DNA from: Myxocyprinus asiaticus
Taxonomy: Eukaryota > Chordata > Actinopteri > Cypriniformes > Catostomidae
Direction: 5' to 3'
Length of the DNA stretch: 64,000 bases
Assembly: GCF_019703515.2 (NCBI RefSeq)
Contig: NC_059362.1
Span: 47,753,092-47,817,091 of the forward strand
A program made the translations under genes and the position numbers. Numbering within the stretch: position 1 is the first letter of the stretch; each line of letters starts with the position of its first letter. Below are positions 20,480 through 34,406 of the stretch, piece by piece. Under the pieces are notes generated by a model, which saw nothing but the letters and a program-made list of their open reading frames with translations, was not told where the DNA came from and made no database searches.

Positions 20480-23400
20480 TTTCCTGATGTACAAATCCAG
20501 GTTGCCTAGCCTTCTACATGGCATCTGCTGAAATGAGGGCGCATCAGTTGTCTTCCATCCCCTGAGAATTACCTGTCTGACAATCATCACGCTGGTTAGG
20601 ACCCAGTTTTTATATATTTATCATCTATATTCAGGACCGTCCCATCACCCAAAATACACAGTCTGGGGCAAAATGAAAATTGAGTGTCCACTACATCACA
20701 CACAAAGCTCTGAACCCTCAACCAAAACTCCTGGATCCCAACACATCCCCAAAAAACATGGGTTGTGTCCCTGTCTTCTGAGCCTATACAATCTAGAGGG
20801 GGTCCAATAAAATCGATGCAAAATCTTAAATTGCATCAGACACACCCTTGCACCTCTAGATGCAGACTTGACGTTTTTTAGGATCCTAGCCCACACCCCC
20901 TCCCCCAATATCAAGTTTAGATCTTCCTCCCATAATCTTTTGAGAGAATTCAAAGTTCTGTCCCCCAGACTCTGAATTAGCAGGGAGTAATACACTGATG
21001 CCTCATGACCCTTCCCAAAAGCAGCAATCACCACTCCCAGAGTATCCACCGCTTTAGGGGGGTGCGTGCCACTCCCAAAAACAGTGCAGAGTAGGTGGCA
21101 AAGCTGTAAATACTTTTAAAACTGAGATCTGGGAATGGCAAAATGTTGAACCAAATTTTCAAAAGGTCTCAATACTCCACCCTCATATAGGTCACCGAGT
21201 GCATTAACCCCCCTCACAATCCAATCTGACCAACAGAAAGGGGACTTATTAATACATAGTTTAGGGTTCAGCCATATGCTCGAGGCTACGTTTAAATAAA
21301 TATCTGAATTAAACACTCTGGACACTTTTGTCCATATCGAGTGCAAATGCAAAATAACAGGGTGCGACTTAACCTCTCTGGCTAGTTTGATCGAAAGGCT
21401 TTGCAGTGGCGAGATAGGGGCAAGAACTTCCTTTTCAATACAAAACCAGGGAGGGGCTCTCTCAGGTGGAAGCGACCAATGAGCCAAATTTCTAAGACCA
21501 AATGCATAATAATAAAACAAAATCTTGGGTAGGCCTAACCCACCATTGTCAATTGGCCTATGTATCTTTTTTAATTTAACCTGGGACGCTTACCATTCCA
21601 AATAAAGGACTTTGCTATGCTATCAAATTGCTTAAAATAGGAGTGGGGGACATCTACAGGGAGAGACTGTAGCAGGTAGTAGAATTTTGGAATACAATTC
21701 ATTTTAATAACATTAATCATGAATAAATGTAATGAAGCCCACCTGTCCACATCATTCGAAAATGTCTTTATTAAAGGATCAAAATTAACTCTGACTAAAT
21801 CAGACAAATTTGCTTGGAATAAAATTCCTAAATACTTAATTCCCTGTTTGGGCCACTGGAAGGCGCCCGGCTGAAAAGCTGTTACTGGACAGTACACTGT
21901 CAAAGCCAAAGCTTCAGATTTAGACCAATTGACTTTGAAACCTGAGAACTTAGAAAAGGAATTAATAATTCTATGGAGGCAAGGCATTGATCTAGTAGGT
22001 TCAGAGACAAATAATAAAATATCGTCTGTGTAAAGCAGAAGCTTATGCGCCACACCTCCCACAATCACCCCTGGAAAATCATCCTCCTTTCTTATCGCGG
22101 CTGCTAATGGTTCCAGGGCAAGACAGAACAATAATGGGGAAAGAGGGCAACCCTGCCGGGTGCCCCTATCCAGAGTAAAAAAATCTGAAATTAATCCATT
22201 CGTTTGTACTGCCGCTACAGGTTGTCAATAAAGTAGCTTAATCCAACCAATAAAAGTATTCCTGAACCCATACATTTCCAAAATCATAAAAAGATAATCC
22301 CATTCTACCATATCAAACGTCTTTTCGGCATCAAGTGAGATGGCAGTGAGTCTGATCATTCGCTACTGACCACATGATATTGATGAGACGCCTAATGTTA
22401 TCAGAAGAGCTAGGGCCCCGAATAAACCCCACCTGATCTATATGTATATGTGATGTCATAACTTTACATTTTTACGTCTAACTGGATCAGGGAAATTGGA
22501 CGATAACTTTTACACTCGCTTGGATCTTTGTCCTTTTTAAGAATCAGACTGATCCGGGCTTGTGTCATGGTTGGCGGAAGCTTTCCATTCTTTAATGATT
22601 CTGTATAAACTTCTAACAAAAGTGGAGCCAGTTCTGTAGCATAAGATTTGAAAAACTCAGCGGCAAAGGCATCAGGCCCCGAAGCCTTGCCTGTAGGCAG
22701 GGCCTTAATTACCTCATCAAGCTCCTCCAAGTTTATCTCAGAATCAAGAGAACTCCTTTGCTCGGTTGACAGTTTAGGAAGATCTAATGGTTCTACAAAG
22801 TTCCTAAAATATCATTATTAATATCAATGGCTGAGGTAAATATTTCACCACCGGCATATTTCACTGAGGTAATGGCAGAAAAAGACTTTCTCTGCTTTAT
22901 ATATCTAGCCTGCTTTAAGTTTTCCTGCTTTGCCTGAATAACCAAAACTCCACTTTCCGTGATAAAATAGTATTATATCTATATTTCAGTCGGGTCAATT
23001 CTCTGAGGCCATCAGATGACATACGGCGCTTCAGCTCTGCCTCGGCACTTTTAATATTTCCTTCCAACTCCACAAGTTCTTGTGCTTTGGATTTTTTGGT
23101 GAATGAGGCATACTGTATGATCTGACCCCTAAGAACTGCCTTAAGTGCCTCCCAAGCCATGCCCACAGAGGATACTGAGGACCAGTTGGTCTCCATATAG
23201 ACAATGATTTCAGCCTTTTGCATTTGTTGGAAATCAGGATTTTGCAAAAGGGACACATTAAGGCACCAACTATATGATTTCTTTTTCTCTATATGTGGCA
23301 ACATCTCTAAACTCACCAGGGCATGATCTGAGACTAAGATGTTTTTTTAATGACTCTCCCTAATTTATCTTTAGTCTTTTTGAGACATTTGAATTGTAGA

Positions 23401-23640
23401 TATTTATTAATCAATATAATGACTCCCTTGCTCTTACTTGTGCCAGCACTAAAGAAAACATGTCCACCCCATATCTTCCCACATTTTTCAGCTTCCTGAA
23501 AGATGTGTTTCTTGAAGAAACACTATATCATATTTCTTACGCTTAAGAAAATTAATAACCTTCCTTCTTTTTATGGGGTGCCCCAATCCATTTACATTCC
23601 ATGTGCTGAGAGACAATCCACTCATATTAACATTTGACAT
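20480..23640 (-). pseudogene. L1 ORF2 (endonuclease-RT) remnant
   Basis: It starts at 23640 with MSNVNMSGLSLSTWNVNGLG and IVFLQETHL of the endonuclease. Middle parts lie at 23316-22915. RT blocks appear at 22730-22464 (ALPTGKASGPDAFAAEFF to SYRPISLIQLDVK) and 22131-21571. The active-site box reads LLLYTDDILLF, so the usual alanine of YADD is threonine. The C-terminal region runs to about 20696 (ARVCLMQFKILHRFYWTPSR). Several frameshifts and stops are present. Confidence 0.85.
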
Positions 23641-23899
23641 TTTGATATAGTAGAAAAAATAAATTGTGTCAAAAACAAAATTATACAGACCACATTCCCC
23701 ATTACTGCAACAATCAAACCCCGAACTTCCCCCTGAACAAAACAAACAGAAAAAAGAAAAACGTGCACATTAACCCCACGCACGACAGTGCCAACCGGCG
23801 ACAATCCCTCTAAACGCAAAAGGTCCATGAACGCCCACGAGCCCCCATGACAACTTTGCAAATTTTGCAAATTTGTGACTTGTGAGGCAAAATTACATA

Positions 23900-24610
23900 A
23901 CAGAAAATACTTTGTAAATAAACCCCAGCCAATAGGAAGAATGAACACAAAGAACATGTAGATTCATTCACAGAACTGTCTCAAAGGTGTGATCTTCCAC
24001 AAAACAAATTCCAGCTGATATAAAACCATTCAGATTCCTCGGACAGACAAACGAATGTTCAGTGAGCCAGCTGTTATGAGTTCAGCGGATTACGTAATCA
24101 TTCCAATGTCCCATAAAAATACTCAACAAAACAAACTCCAGCCAGCAGGAGGAATAAGCACGAAGAACAAACAGATTAATCAACAGCTGTTCCAAAGGAG
24201 TGTTATTCAATAGAACAAGCTCCAGCCGCTAGGCGGAACCAGTACAAAAAGAAACAAAACCAGCATCCCGGTTCCCCGGATGGTCGAGTCAATTCACTCA
24301 GAGGCCGCATAAAAGTATATACCATGACTTACTCAATCCATCAACTTTATAAAAGACATCCTTTATGTGAGCACGTAGATATTTTGCGGTCATCCGTAAT
24401 GTCCACTCTAAAACTGGCCGGGAACTTAAATGCAAAAGTAATCTTCCATCAATGCAAAAGTTTCTTTAAGGAAAAGTGTTATTCACAAAACAAACACCAG
24501 CCGCTCGGTGGAGCCAATGCAAAAGGAAAAAAGAAACCAAAATGATACCCAGCTTCCTCAAAAGCCAGAGTAAGTACAGCGAGTCGACCCACTCACATGA
24601 GAAACACCCA
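23900..24610. repeat. Tandem-like repeats in the L1 inter-ORF spacer
   Basis: The motif ACAAACTCCAGCC plus flanking bases recurs in degenerate form at about 23920, 24000, 24125, 24215 and 24485. Spacings vary (roughly 80-270 bases). TTTATAAAAGACAT also occurs twice (about 24349 and 24630). Confidence 0.55.
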
Positions 24611-24615
24611 ATGGT

Positions 24616-25469
24616 TTACTCACCCATTGATTCTATAAAAGACATTGCCTGATTGGGACATGTAAATACTTTGCGACCGCCCTTCATTTCTATTCTCAGT
24701 TTGGCCCGAAACATCAGAGCAAAAGTGATCTTTCACTGATGTAAGAGTTTCTTACATTCCTTGAACCGACCACGTTTCTCTCTTGTCGAACTCGCAAAGT
24801 CCGGGAACAAGAAAATATTATGGTAATTCCAAGAAAGCTTCCCTTTGCTCCTCGCCTGGCGCAACACAAGATCTTTATCGGATGATCTCAGAAATTTGGC
24901 CAGAATCGATTGGGACCTTCCTCCCTCAGCACATCTGCGAGCCTCAACACATCGATTTCCAGCTCGTGGCCTGTTATGTCGAGCAGACTTGGGAAAAGCT
25001 CATCTAGAAATTTCACCATATCTCTGCCCTCCTCATGCTCAGGATCTCCAACAATTCAAACGTTATTCCTGCAGCTTCTATTCTCAAGATCTTCAAGCTT
25101 TTCAAGGAGATGTTCCAAATCAACTTTGGTCCCGGGCGGATTAGTGGTTAGTTCCCTCTCCGAAGACTCCAGACAATCGATTCGTCTCTCAACATCAGTC
25201 ACTCTTGTAACTAACTCAGAGAATTTTATTTCCATCGCCGTAATCAATCGACGTATTACAGCGAGATCCTCCAAGTCAGCAAGAACCTTTGTCAGCATCA
25301 CAGACATGTTGGACAACTGACGCTGGATCTCCTCTCCCGCCGCGCCATCCAAATCGAGTCCCCGGTCTGTAGGTCTGTCGGGGCTTTCATCCTGAACACG
25401 TAACTGTCTTTTAATGTTTCCAGAGCCCGTGGATTTTGACTTCTTGCCATGTTTTGCCGCAAAGAACAA
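24616..25469 (-). pseudogene. L1 ORF1 (coiled-coil RNA-binding protein) remnant
   Basis: The N-terminal basic part contains KHGKKSKSTGSGNIKRQ. A long coiled-coil segment follows, and then the L1 ORF1 signature KLEDLENRSCRNNV at about 25056. The remainder is recognisable in other frames down to FIESMG and a TAA at 24616-24618. The protein would coat the element's RNA. The start codon is uncertain, and at least one frameshift near 25056 inactivates the frame. Confidence 0.82.
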
Positions 25470-25589
25470 ATGTGTAAATGGGTGTATAAAATTTCACCAG
25501 ATTATAACATGAAAATAATAAAAAATTTAGCAAAGTGCGCAGAGCTCTTCGCTCACACGTCTGCTTCTTGCATGGCGTCACGTGACCTC

Positions 25590-25815
25590 CCCAGATCTCA
25601 GTTCTTTAGGTATTTACAGCTGCGCCACCTGCTCTGTACTATTTTTGAGAATAGCATTCACTCCCCTAAAGCAGCAGATACTCTGGGAGTGGTGATTACT
25701 GCTTTTGGAAAAGGTCATGAGGCATCAGTGTATTACTCCCTGCTAATTCAGAGTCTGGGGGACAAAGCTTCAACTTCTATCAAGAGATTATAGGAGAAAG
25801 ATTTAAACTTGATTT
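25590..25815 (+). mobile_element. L1 3' fragment, second half
   Basis: Continues the fragment at 19785-20183 after the nested L1, beginning with the duplicated target site (25590-25607). L1 homology ends near AAGATTTAAACTTGAT (about 25799-25815), where L2 begins. Confidence 0.85.
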
Positions 25816-26698
25816 CTATTTTATCAGTAAATAAATTCATGAAGTCATTACTATTGTGCTGCGACGGAATATCTGGTCCAGTCGATGCTTTATTCCTAAC
25901 CAATTTAGTCACAGTACTGAATAAACACCTAGGAATGTTGTGGGGTTATTTTCTATGAGTTTGCTAAAATATGCTGACCTGTGTAGCTACAGACACTATC
26001 CTTCCATGTACCGCGAAATACCTCTTATATTGTATTCTTCCACTTGCACTCCATTTTCCGAGCTGCTGTCTTGAGAGCATGAGTGTGATCATTGGACCAT
26101 GGTGCAGGGCTTTTTTCTTTAATTTTCTTTAATCGAAGGGGGGCGACACTATCAGGAGTGCTATCTATAGTGGTCGAAAGAATAGTTTTACCTGAACGAT
26201 AGTGTGATGTAGATTGAGTGACATTAGCTGATCGCAGCAAACAAGAGAAGAGGTAATGATTTGAGATGTCATCGCTCTGTGGTAGAATTTCTATAGTTTA
26301 GTATAATAACATCAACTCCATTTGACAGAATTAAATCTAGCATATGATTATGGTGATGAGTTGTTCCTGTCACATTTTATCTGACTCCAAGAGAGTTGAG
26401 AATATAGATAAATGCTAATCCCAATGTGTCATTTTCATTATCTGTGTGAATGTTGAAGTCACCAACGATTAAAGCTCTATCTACAGTAACTACTAGATCT
26501 GATAGAAAATGTGCAAATTCACCAAGGAAATCAGAATAAGGCCCAGGTGATCTGTATACTGTAGCAAGGGCAAAAAATAACAGAGATTAAGTATTAAGCA
26601 TTAGTAGTTCAAAAGACTTAAACATATATCCTGTCCTCTGAGGAACACTAAAAAATTCACTGTAAATTGTAGCAACACCTCCTCCTCGACCCTTTAGA
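25816..26698 (-). mobile_element. L2/CR1-type LINE fragment, unit B (endonuclease and linker)
   Basis: Paralogous to 3329-4018. The minus strand reads ATVYRSPGPYSDFLGEF, ALIVGDFNIHTDNENDTLG and HHHNHMLDLILSNG (endonuclease), then KEKSPAPWSNDHTHALKTAA (linker). Compared with unit A it keeps about 100 extra bases at the L1 junction. Confidence 0.78.
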
Positions 26699-26766
26699 CC
26701 AGTGGTTTTCAAACTTTTTTAAGAGCGACCTCTTTTTTTCTTTTTAAATTGACACAACCCATATAC
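26699..26766. mobile_element. hAT transposon terminus, unit B
   Basis: The sequence CAGTGGTTTTCAAACTTTTT is a typical hAT terminal inverted repeat. It probably marks the 3' end of the hAT element whose transposase remnant is at 28145-31136. The opposite end was not found. Confidence 0.55.
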
Positions 26767-26786
26767 ACAACCACCACTTAAAAGTT

Positions 26787-26791
26787 ATGTG

Positions 26792-26838
<47 letters not shown>

Positions 26839-26869
26839 ATGTGTATATATGTATATGTATATATATATA
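26787..26869. repeat. TG/TA microsatellite
   Basis: Alternating TG and TA runs. The Tc1 element at 26870 starts at its edge. Confidence 0.95.
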
Positions 26870-28044
26870 CAGTTGTGCTCAAAAGTTTGCATACCCTGGC
26901 AGAAATTGTGAAATTTTGGCATTGATTTTGAAAATATGACTGATCATGCAAAAAACTGTCTTTATCTAAGGATAGTGATCATATGAAGCCATTTATTATC
27001 ACATAGTTGTTTGGCTTCTTTTTAAATCATAATGATAACAGAAATCACCAAAATGGCCCTGATCAAAAGTTTACATACCCTTGAATATTTGGCCTTGCTA
27101 CAGAATCACAAGATGACACACACAGGTTTAAATGGCAATTAAAGGTTAATTTCCCACACCAGTGGCTTTTTAAATTGCAATTAGTGTCTGTGTATATATA
27201 GTCAATGAGTTTGTTAGCTCTCACATGGATGCACTGAGCCATGGGGAGCAGAAAAGAACTGTCAAAAGACCTGTGTAACAAGGTAATGGAACTTTATAAA
27301 GATATCCAAAGCCTTGAAAATGCAGGTCAGTACTGTTCAATCACTTATTAAGAAGTGGAAAATTCGGGGGTCTCTTGATACCAAGCCAAGGTCAGGTAGA
27401 CCAAGAAAGATTTCAGCCACAACTGCCAGAAGAATTGTTTGGGATTCAAAGGAAAACCCACAGGTAACCTCAGGAGAAATACAGGCTGCTCTGGAAAAAG
27501 ACAGTGTGGTTGTTTCAAGGAGGTTGTTTCCAGCACGACAAGGACCCTAATCACAAGGCCAAGTTGACCCTCCAGTGGTTACAGCAGAAAAAGTTGAAGG
27601 TTCTGGAGCGGCCATCACAGTCTCCTGACCTTAATATCATCAAGCCACTCTAGGGAGATCTCAAACGTGCGGTTCGTGCAAGATGACCAAAGACTTTGCA
27701 TGACCTGGAGGCATTTTGCCAAGACGAATGGGCAGCTATACCACCTGCAAAAATTTGGGGCCTCATAGACAACTATTACAAAAGACTGCACGCTGTCATT
27801 GATGCTAAAGGGGGCAATACACAGTATTAAGAACTAAAGGTATGCAGACTTTTGAACAGGGGTCATTTCATTTTACTCTGTGTTGCCATGTTTTGTTTTA
27901 TGATTGTGCCATCCTGTTGTAACCTACAGTTCAATATGAATCCCATAAGAAATAAAAGAAATGTGTTTTGCCTGCTCACTCATGTTTTCTTTAAAAATGG
28001 TAAATATATTACCAGTTCTCCAAGGGTATGCAAACTTTTGAGCA

Positions 28045-28048
<4 letters not shown>
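26870..28048 (+). mobile_element. Tc1-like transposon, internally deleted
   Basis: Termini CAGTTGTGCTCAAAAGTTTG and its complement (right end worn) place it in the same family as the element at 58693-60314. TA at 26868-26869 precedes it. It lacks about 400 bp of the transposase middle. Confidence 0.88.
27241..27830 (+). pseudogene. Tc1 transposase, deleted copy
   Basis: It begins [11 protein letters not shown], loses a few codons after VMELYKD, and continues [19 protein letters not shown]. It then jumps at about 27530 from the DNA-binding region straight to the catalytic end (HDKDPNHKAKL, then [13 protein letters not shown]). The first catalytic aspartate block is absent, and the glutamate of IIEPLW is lysine here. 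Stops and frameshifts are also present. Confidence 0.85.

Positions 28049-28132
<84 letters not shown>
28049..28132. repeat. TG-TA-TG microsatellite
   Basis: Simple repeat between the Tc1 right end and the hAT 3' end, paralogous in position to 6165-6262. Confidence 0.95.
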
Positions 28133-28133
<1 letters not shown>

Positions 28134-28668
28134 ATATCACTTATTTAATGAGAAGGGTGGGCCTGCTTATTCTGCATAATCTGGTCCCAAGCAAGTTCAC
28201 AGGATGACAGGGCAACAGGCATGTCTGGAGAAGCGTTCAGTTTATTTAGCTGTTTTGTCTTCATTTTGGTTAAAACGGAGAATCCAGTTTCACACATATA
28301 GGTAGATGTGAAGGGCAGTAGCAATGAAATGCTTTCTTTGCTCAGCATGGGATACTCGGTGGAGAGGCCAATCCAGAACAAAGACAATTTTTCTGTTTTG
28401 TGTCGAGTTTTCAATGTGCCGTCACAGGTTAGTTGCAGCATTTCTGATTCTTCTTCAGGAGTTAAATTCAGTTCAGCGATTGAATCTGGGGTTTCAAAGT
28501 CAAAGGGATTTTTCACCCACTGCTTGTCTTTTAATTAATTGAACTTCTCCTGGGGAAAGTAGCGAGAGAAATTCCCCATCAGTGCATCCAGATGTGACTG
28601 AATGAGGTGCGACCAATTTCTTTGACACACCATTTTCTTTAATGTGTTTCATCATTGTCAGGAACATA

Positions 28669-30282
<1,614 letters not shown>

Positions 30283-30426
30283 TATAGTAGATTGGGGTTT
30301 TGAGTCGCAGCTGCCAAAGTTCTAGTGACTTCTAGTGAAAGCCTGAATTTGTTTGCAATGTCTGAAAATATTGTCCTCCCTCCTTGTAATTTTAGATTCA
30401 GTTCATTTTGAAAAGAAAATATGTCA

Positions 30427-30777
<351 letters not shown>

Positions 30778-31136
30778 TTAATCCTTCTGACAACTCTGCT
30801 ATTTTTGCCAGTGATGTTGGCCACCCCGTCCCTGGTGATGCCTTTGAAATTGTCCCAATCCAGAACGCATTTTGTCATGAAAGCATTTAACTCTTCAAAC
30901 ATATGTGCTCCTGACGTGCTGGAAGGCAATGTTTGGCAGCACAGAAGATCTTCAACAAATTCACCTTGCCAAACGTACTGAACATAAACCAGTAACATAG
31001 TGTTTGATGCAATTTCAGTGCTCTTGTCCAGCTGAATAGCAAAATCCTTTGCTGACTTCAGTCTCGCTATGAGCTGTTCTTCGACATGACACAGTATTGT
31101 CACTAAGAGGAATTCATTTGAGCTTTTCAGATGCAT

Positions 31137-31333
31137 TTACATTTACATTTATTCATTTGACAGATGCTTTTATCCAAAGCGACTTACAAAAGAGGAAAAC
31201 AAAAGCGAATCATCTTAAGGAGACAGTGGTATGAAAAGTGCCATACTACAAAGTTTCACTAGCATCAGAATAGTATTCAAAACAGATTTAAAGTGCAACA
31301 AAAAAAGCCAGACAGAAATAACATAAGCGGATG
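31137..31333. repeat. Common fish dispersed repeat
   Basis: Contains the core TTTATTCATTTGACAGATGC followed by TTTTATCCAAAGCGACTTAC, found very widely in fish genomes. It replaces the hAT 5' end and L2 ORF1 found at this position in unit A. Confidence 0.6.
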
Positions 31334-31566
31334 TGTAACAGGTAAAGGTGGGCAAGGAGGAGTTGGGCACAGGCAGAATAGTCAACTTAAACTTTAATGA
31401 CAAAAATTAACTTAAATCTAAACACACACACACAGTGGCCGCGTGTGTCTCTCTCTCTCTCAAACTAGCATCTCCAGCTCCCCTTTATCTCTCTCTCCCG
31501 CTGATTAGTTGACTCAGCGCCGGCTGTGCACCCTCACGGCCCGGCCACGCCCTCCTCCTCGTCACA
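31334..31566 (-). repeat. LTR, unit B (solo-like)
   Basis: Matches the LTR at 9197-9435, with the same right flank (CCATGACTTACC), so it is the same insertion event. The internal region and second LTR seen in unit A are absent. Termini are TGT...ACA. Confidence 0.75.
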
Positions 31567-32008
31567 CCATGACTTACCGCAACTGTTTGTTGTTGTTATG
31601 GTTGTTCTTGAGCTGCGAGGGTTTGAGATTGATGTGGTATGATGTGGTTCCTGATCAGCAGATGTTTGAGATTGATGCAATAATTCATGTAAAACAGAGG
31701 AGAAAGCGAATGCATGCAGAAGAGACGCGAGATGTAGACAAGCGGGGAAAAAGAAAAGGAACAAAAAGAGAGAAACGGGTTCATGGTAAAATACACGCAG
31801 TTGAAACAGTAGAAAATTTAAAAAAAAATGAAGCACACAGTAAAATGGCAAAGGATAAAACGATGAACGTATAAGAATAAGCAATGCTACGCAGGCTAGC
31901 AAGCTACAAACACAGACTCGTGCAGTGTGCTGATCCCCTGACACATTGTAACAGTTCCACTCTTATTCCAACCAGTTTTTAGAACACACTCTGAAAATGT
32001 CAGAATCT
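31567..32008. repeat. Unidentified duplicated block, unit B
   Basis: Paralogue of 9436-9876. A plus-strand frame from an ATG at 31569 to 31874 has a hydrophobic start (LLLLWLFLSC) and then a Lys/Arg-rich tail. A minus-strand frame of 136 codons (31944-31534) is also open. I recognise neither, and I do not call them genes. Confidence 0.45.
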
Positions 32009-33422
32009 AATGTGAAAATTGGTAATAGTTTTAAAAATGAATGCGTTAAACATTTTAATTAATTGCATGCCTTAAAGCTTTAGTTTTGACAGCTCTAAAA
32101 TTTTGCATCCCCGTGCAACTCTCCATTAGAAATGACTGATTTCCAGTCTATTGTCTGTCATTTGTCAAATGCAGTGAAAAGGTGGCTTCAGTCCAGTAAG
32201 ACGAAAGAAAATGAAATGGAAAAATGCAATGAGTACTTTTTAAGTCTTATTAAAATTGTAGTAAGAAGTACTTTTTTTTTTCTAAGGAAATGTAATTAAG
32301 TAAAAGTACAAGTATTCAGTTTAAACTGCTCTCGAGTAAAGTCCAAATCCCCCCAAATAATACTTAAGTATAGTAATGAAATATAATTGCTCAAGAACTT
32401 TACACCTTGCGCTCCACAATATCTCTGGCAACAGGTTGGACTTTGTTGAAATCAATATTTTTGTCATTGCCAGGACTGGCCACAGGAGACTTTTGTATCT
32501 GCTACCTCCAAGCAATCCACACTGACCCTGAAAAGCCTGTGACAAAACCCTCTGATGAATTTGTGTAAATATATTAAATCAAGGAGCCATACTTACACTG
32601 TCATTTACCAGACACCTTTACCCAAAGGGACTTGCAAATGAGGAAGTAATTCATCATATAGCTATTTATTCAATGCTAAGATGGTCTCAACAGATCAGGT
32701 GGAGGTTGGAAGCTCATTTCACCACAGAGGAACAGAGAAAGTGAATGATCTGGAAAGGGAATTTTTTTGCCTTGCTGCGATGGAACCACCAGACACTGCT
32801 CGTTTATTGATCACAGGGAGCCAGACCATCTGCAGTGGCTTAGGCGCAGTAGCTGGGAGAACGGCCAATGGAGTGCTGCAGAAGTTTGATTTGACAACAG
32901 CGTGGACCAGGACCTCTTCAGCATATTTAGACAAGAAGGGTCTGATATTCCTGATGTTGTAAAGCACAAACCTACATGACAGGGCGATTAAGAAGATATG
33001 GGCATTGAAGTTTAGATGGTCATCAAACACTTCTCCCAGGTTCCTGGCTGTCCTAGTTGGCTTAAGTACTGCTGAACCAAGATTAATAGTGAGGTTGTGG
33101 TCAACAGATGTGTTGGCTGGGATTACAAAGAGTTCTTAAGATATGACAAGTAAAGTAGAACATATGTATATAAACTGAAATTGCCATGCTTAATAAGTTA
33201 GAAATCCATTCTGTAATGTGACCCCAGGTGATCAAAGCAATGACATGTATAAAAGGAAATAACTTTATAACTTTGCATGTAGAGAAGGTTCTTATAAGCT
33301 ATGATACATTGTTTTCATTTAATTACTGTAAACCTAGATTTTGCATGTTTTTTTTTATTTATTTTTTTATGTATATTCATTATGAAAAATTCCCCAAAAA
33401 TTACAAAATCACCAGTAAACTA
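32009..33422. repeat. Intergenic part of unit B duplication
   Basis: Matches 10377-12138 but is shorter. It is continuous across the point where unit A has its 500-N gap. No gene seen. Confidence 0.65.
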
Positions 33423-34228
33423 TAGTGATGGGTGTTTTTGCTTCATAAAGCTTTGAAACTTTTACAAATCATTTGTTTTGAACCAATGCTTCAGAGCCTG
33501 CATCAAACTGGCCAAATCACATGATTTCAGCAAGCGAGGCTTTGTTACATCACACTGTTTCGAAATAGTTTAGAAATGTTTCGCGTTACACTAGGGAGTG
33601 TTGATCCCACAGCGAAACAGTGAAACCCTGAATGAGTGTTAAATGCAGGCATTAACTGATCTCAAGTCAGTTCAGCAATAACCTAGGTCTATAAAATCAG
33701 ACTGATTGAAACAAGTTGCTGATTTGAATTTAGTCATTTTAATTTCCCTGTTGATTACCTTGAGACTCAGGGGCCATTTACACAACATGTTCAACTAAAA
33801 ACAGAAAACTTTTTATGCGTTTTGGCTGTTCGTTTACATGACAACAGCGTTTTGGGGTATGAAAATGCAAACTTTTGAAAACGGTTTCAAAGTGCATGTT
33901 TTTGAAAACAATGCCATTATCGTCTCCGTGTAAACATACAAAAACACGAATTTGTGAAAACGATGACATCATGCGCACGCATATTATGTGTTCAGTCTAT
34001 AGGCATGCGCGCGAGTACTTCGAAACAATGTGCGAGACATTCAAAACTACAATGGCGGACTACAGGACTGTGTTTGTGCTGCTCAAGATTTTCACGGATC
34101 CGTGTGAATGGGGATCGTTTTGACAACGTTGCCGTCTGTACGTGAAACTTTTCAAAAATGCAAAGGTACATCGTTGTCGTGTAAACATACCCTCAGAGTT
34201 TCGGAAAGCTTCATTTCTGCCATCACTA
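33423..34228. mobile_element. hAT-type non-autonomous element, unit B, with nested MITE
   Basis: Same TAGTGATGGG / CCATCACTA termini as 12139-13179. About 660 bp of the unit A interior is absent. Instead it holds another element at about 33769-34195. Confidence 0.7.
33769..34195. mobile_element. MITE with CAGGG...TTTACAC termini
   Basis: Imperfect inverted ends CAGGGGCCATTTACACAACA and (complement) GAGGGTATGTTTACACGACA, with CTCAG on both sides as a possible target duplication. Absent from unit A. Confidence 0.6.
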
Positions 34229-34406
34229 GTAAAGGTCAGTTAACGCTTAAGAACTAATAAGAATCACCTTGTAAGCTCCCACTTGTTCAAGTCTGGAGTA
34301 CCATGATTGTTAATGAACAGGGAGGGGCCGTCGTTAAAAAGCTACAATCTATAGAGCATAAAAGGTCAAAAGGATCCAGTTTAATAGTGTGATCAGTAGT
34401 GGAGCA

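Larger units (their letters stand above)
20184..25589 (-). mobile_element. Full-length L1-type LINE nested in an older L1 fragment
   Basis: This 5.4-kb element lies on the minus strand, with its poly-A tail as the T-run at 20184-20202 and an AATAAA signal just inside (about 20222). The 5' end is at about 25589. It is flanked by the direct repeat CCCAGATCTCAGTTCTTT (20166-20183 and 25590-25607), the signature of target-primed insertion. Order in its own direction: 5' UTR, ORF1, a tandem-repeat-rich inter-ORF spacer, ORF2, 3' UTR. Both ORFs are broken. Confidence 0.93.
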
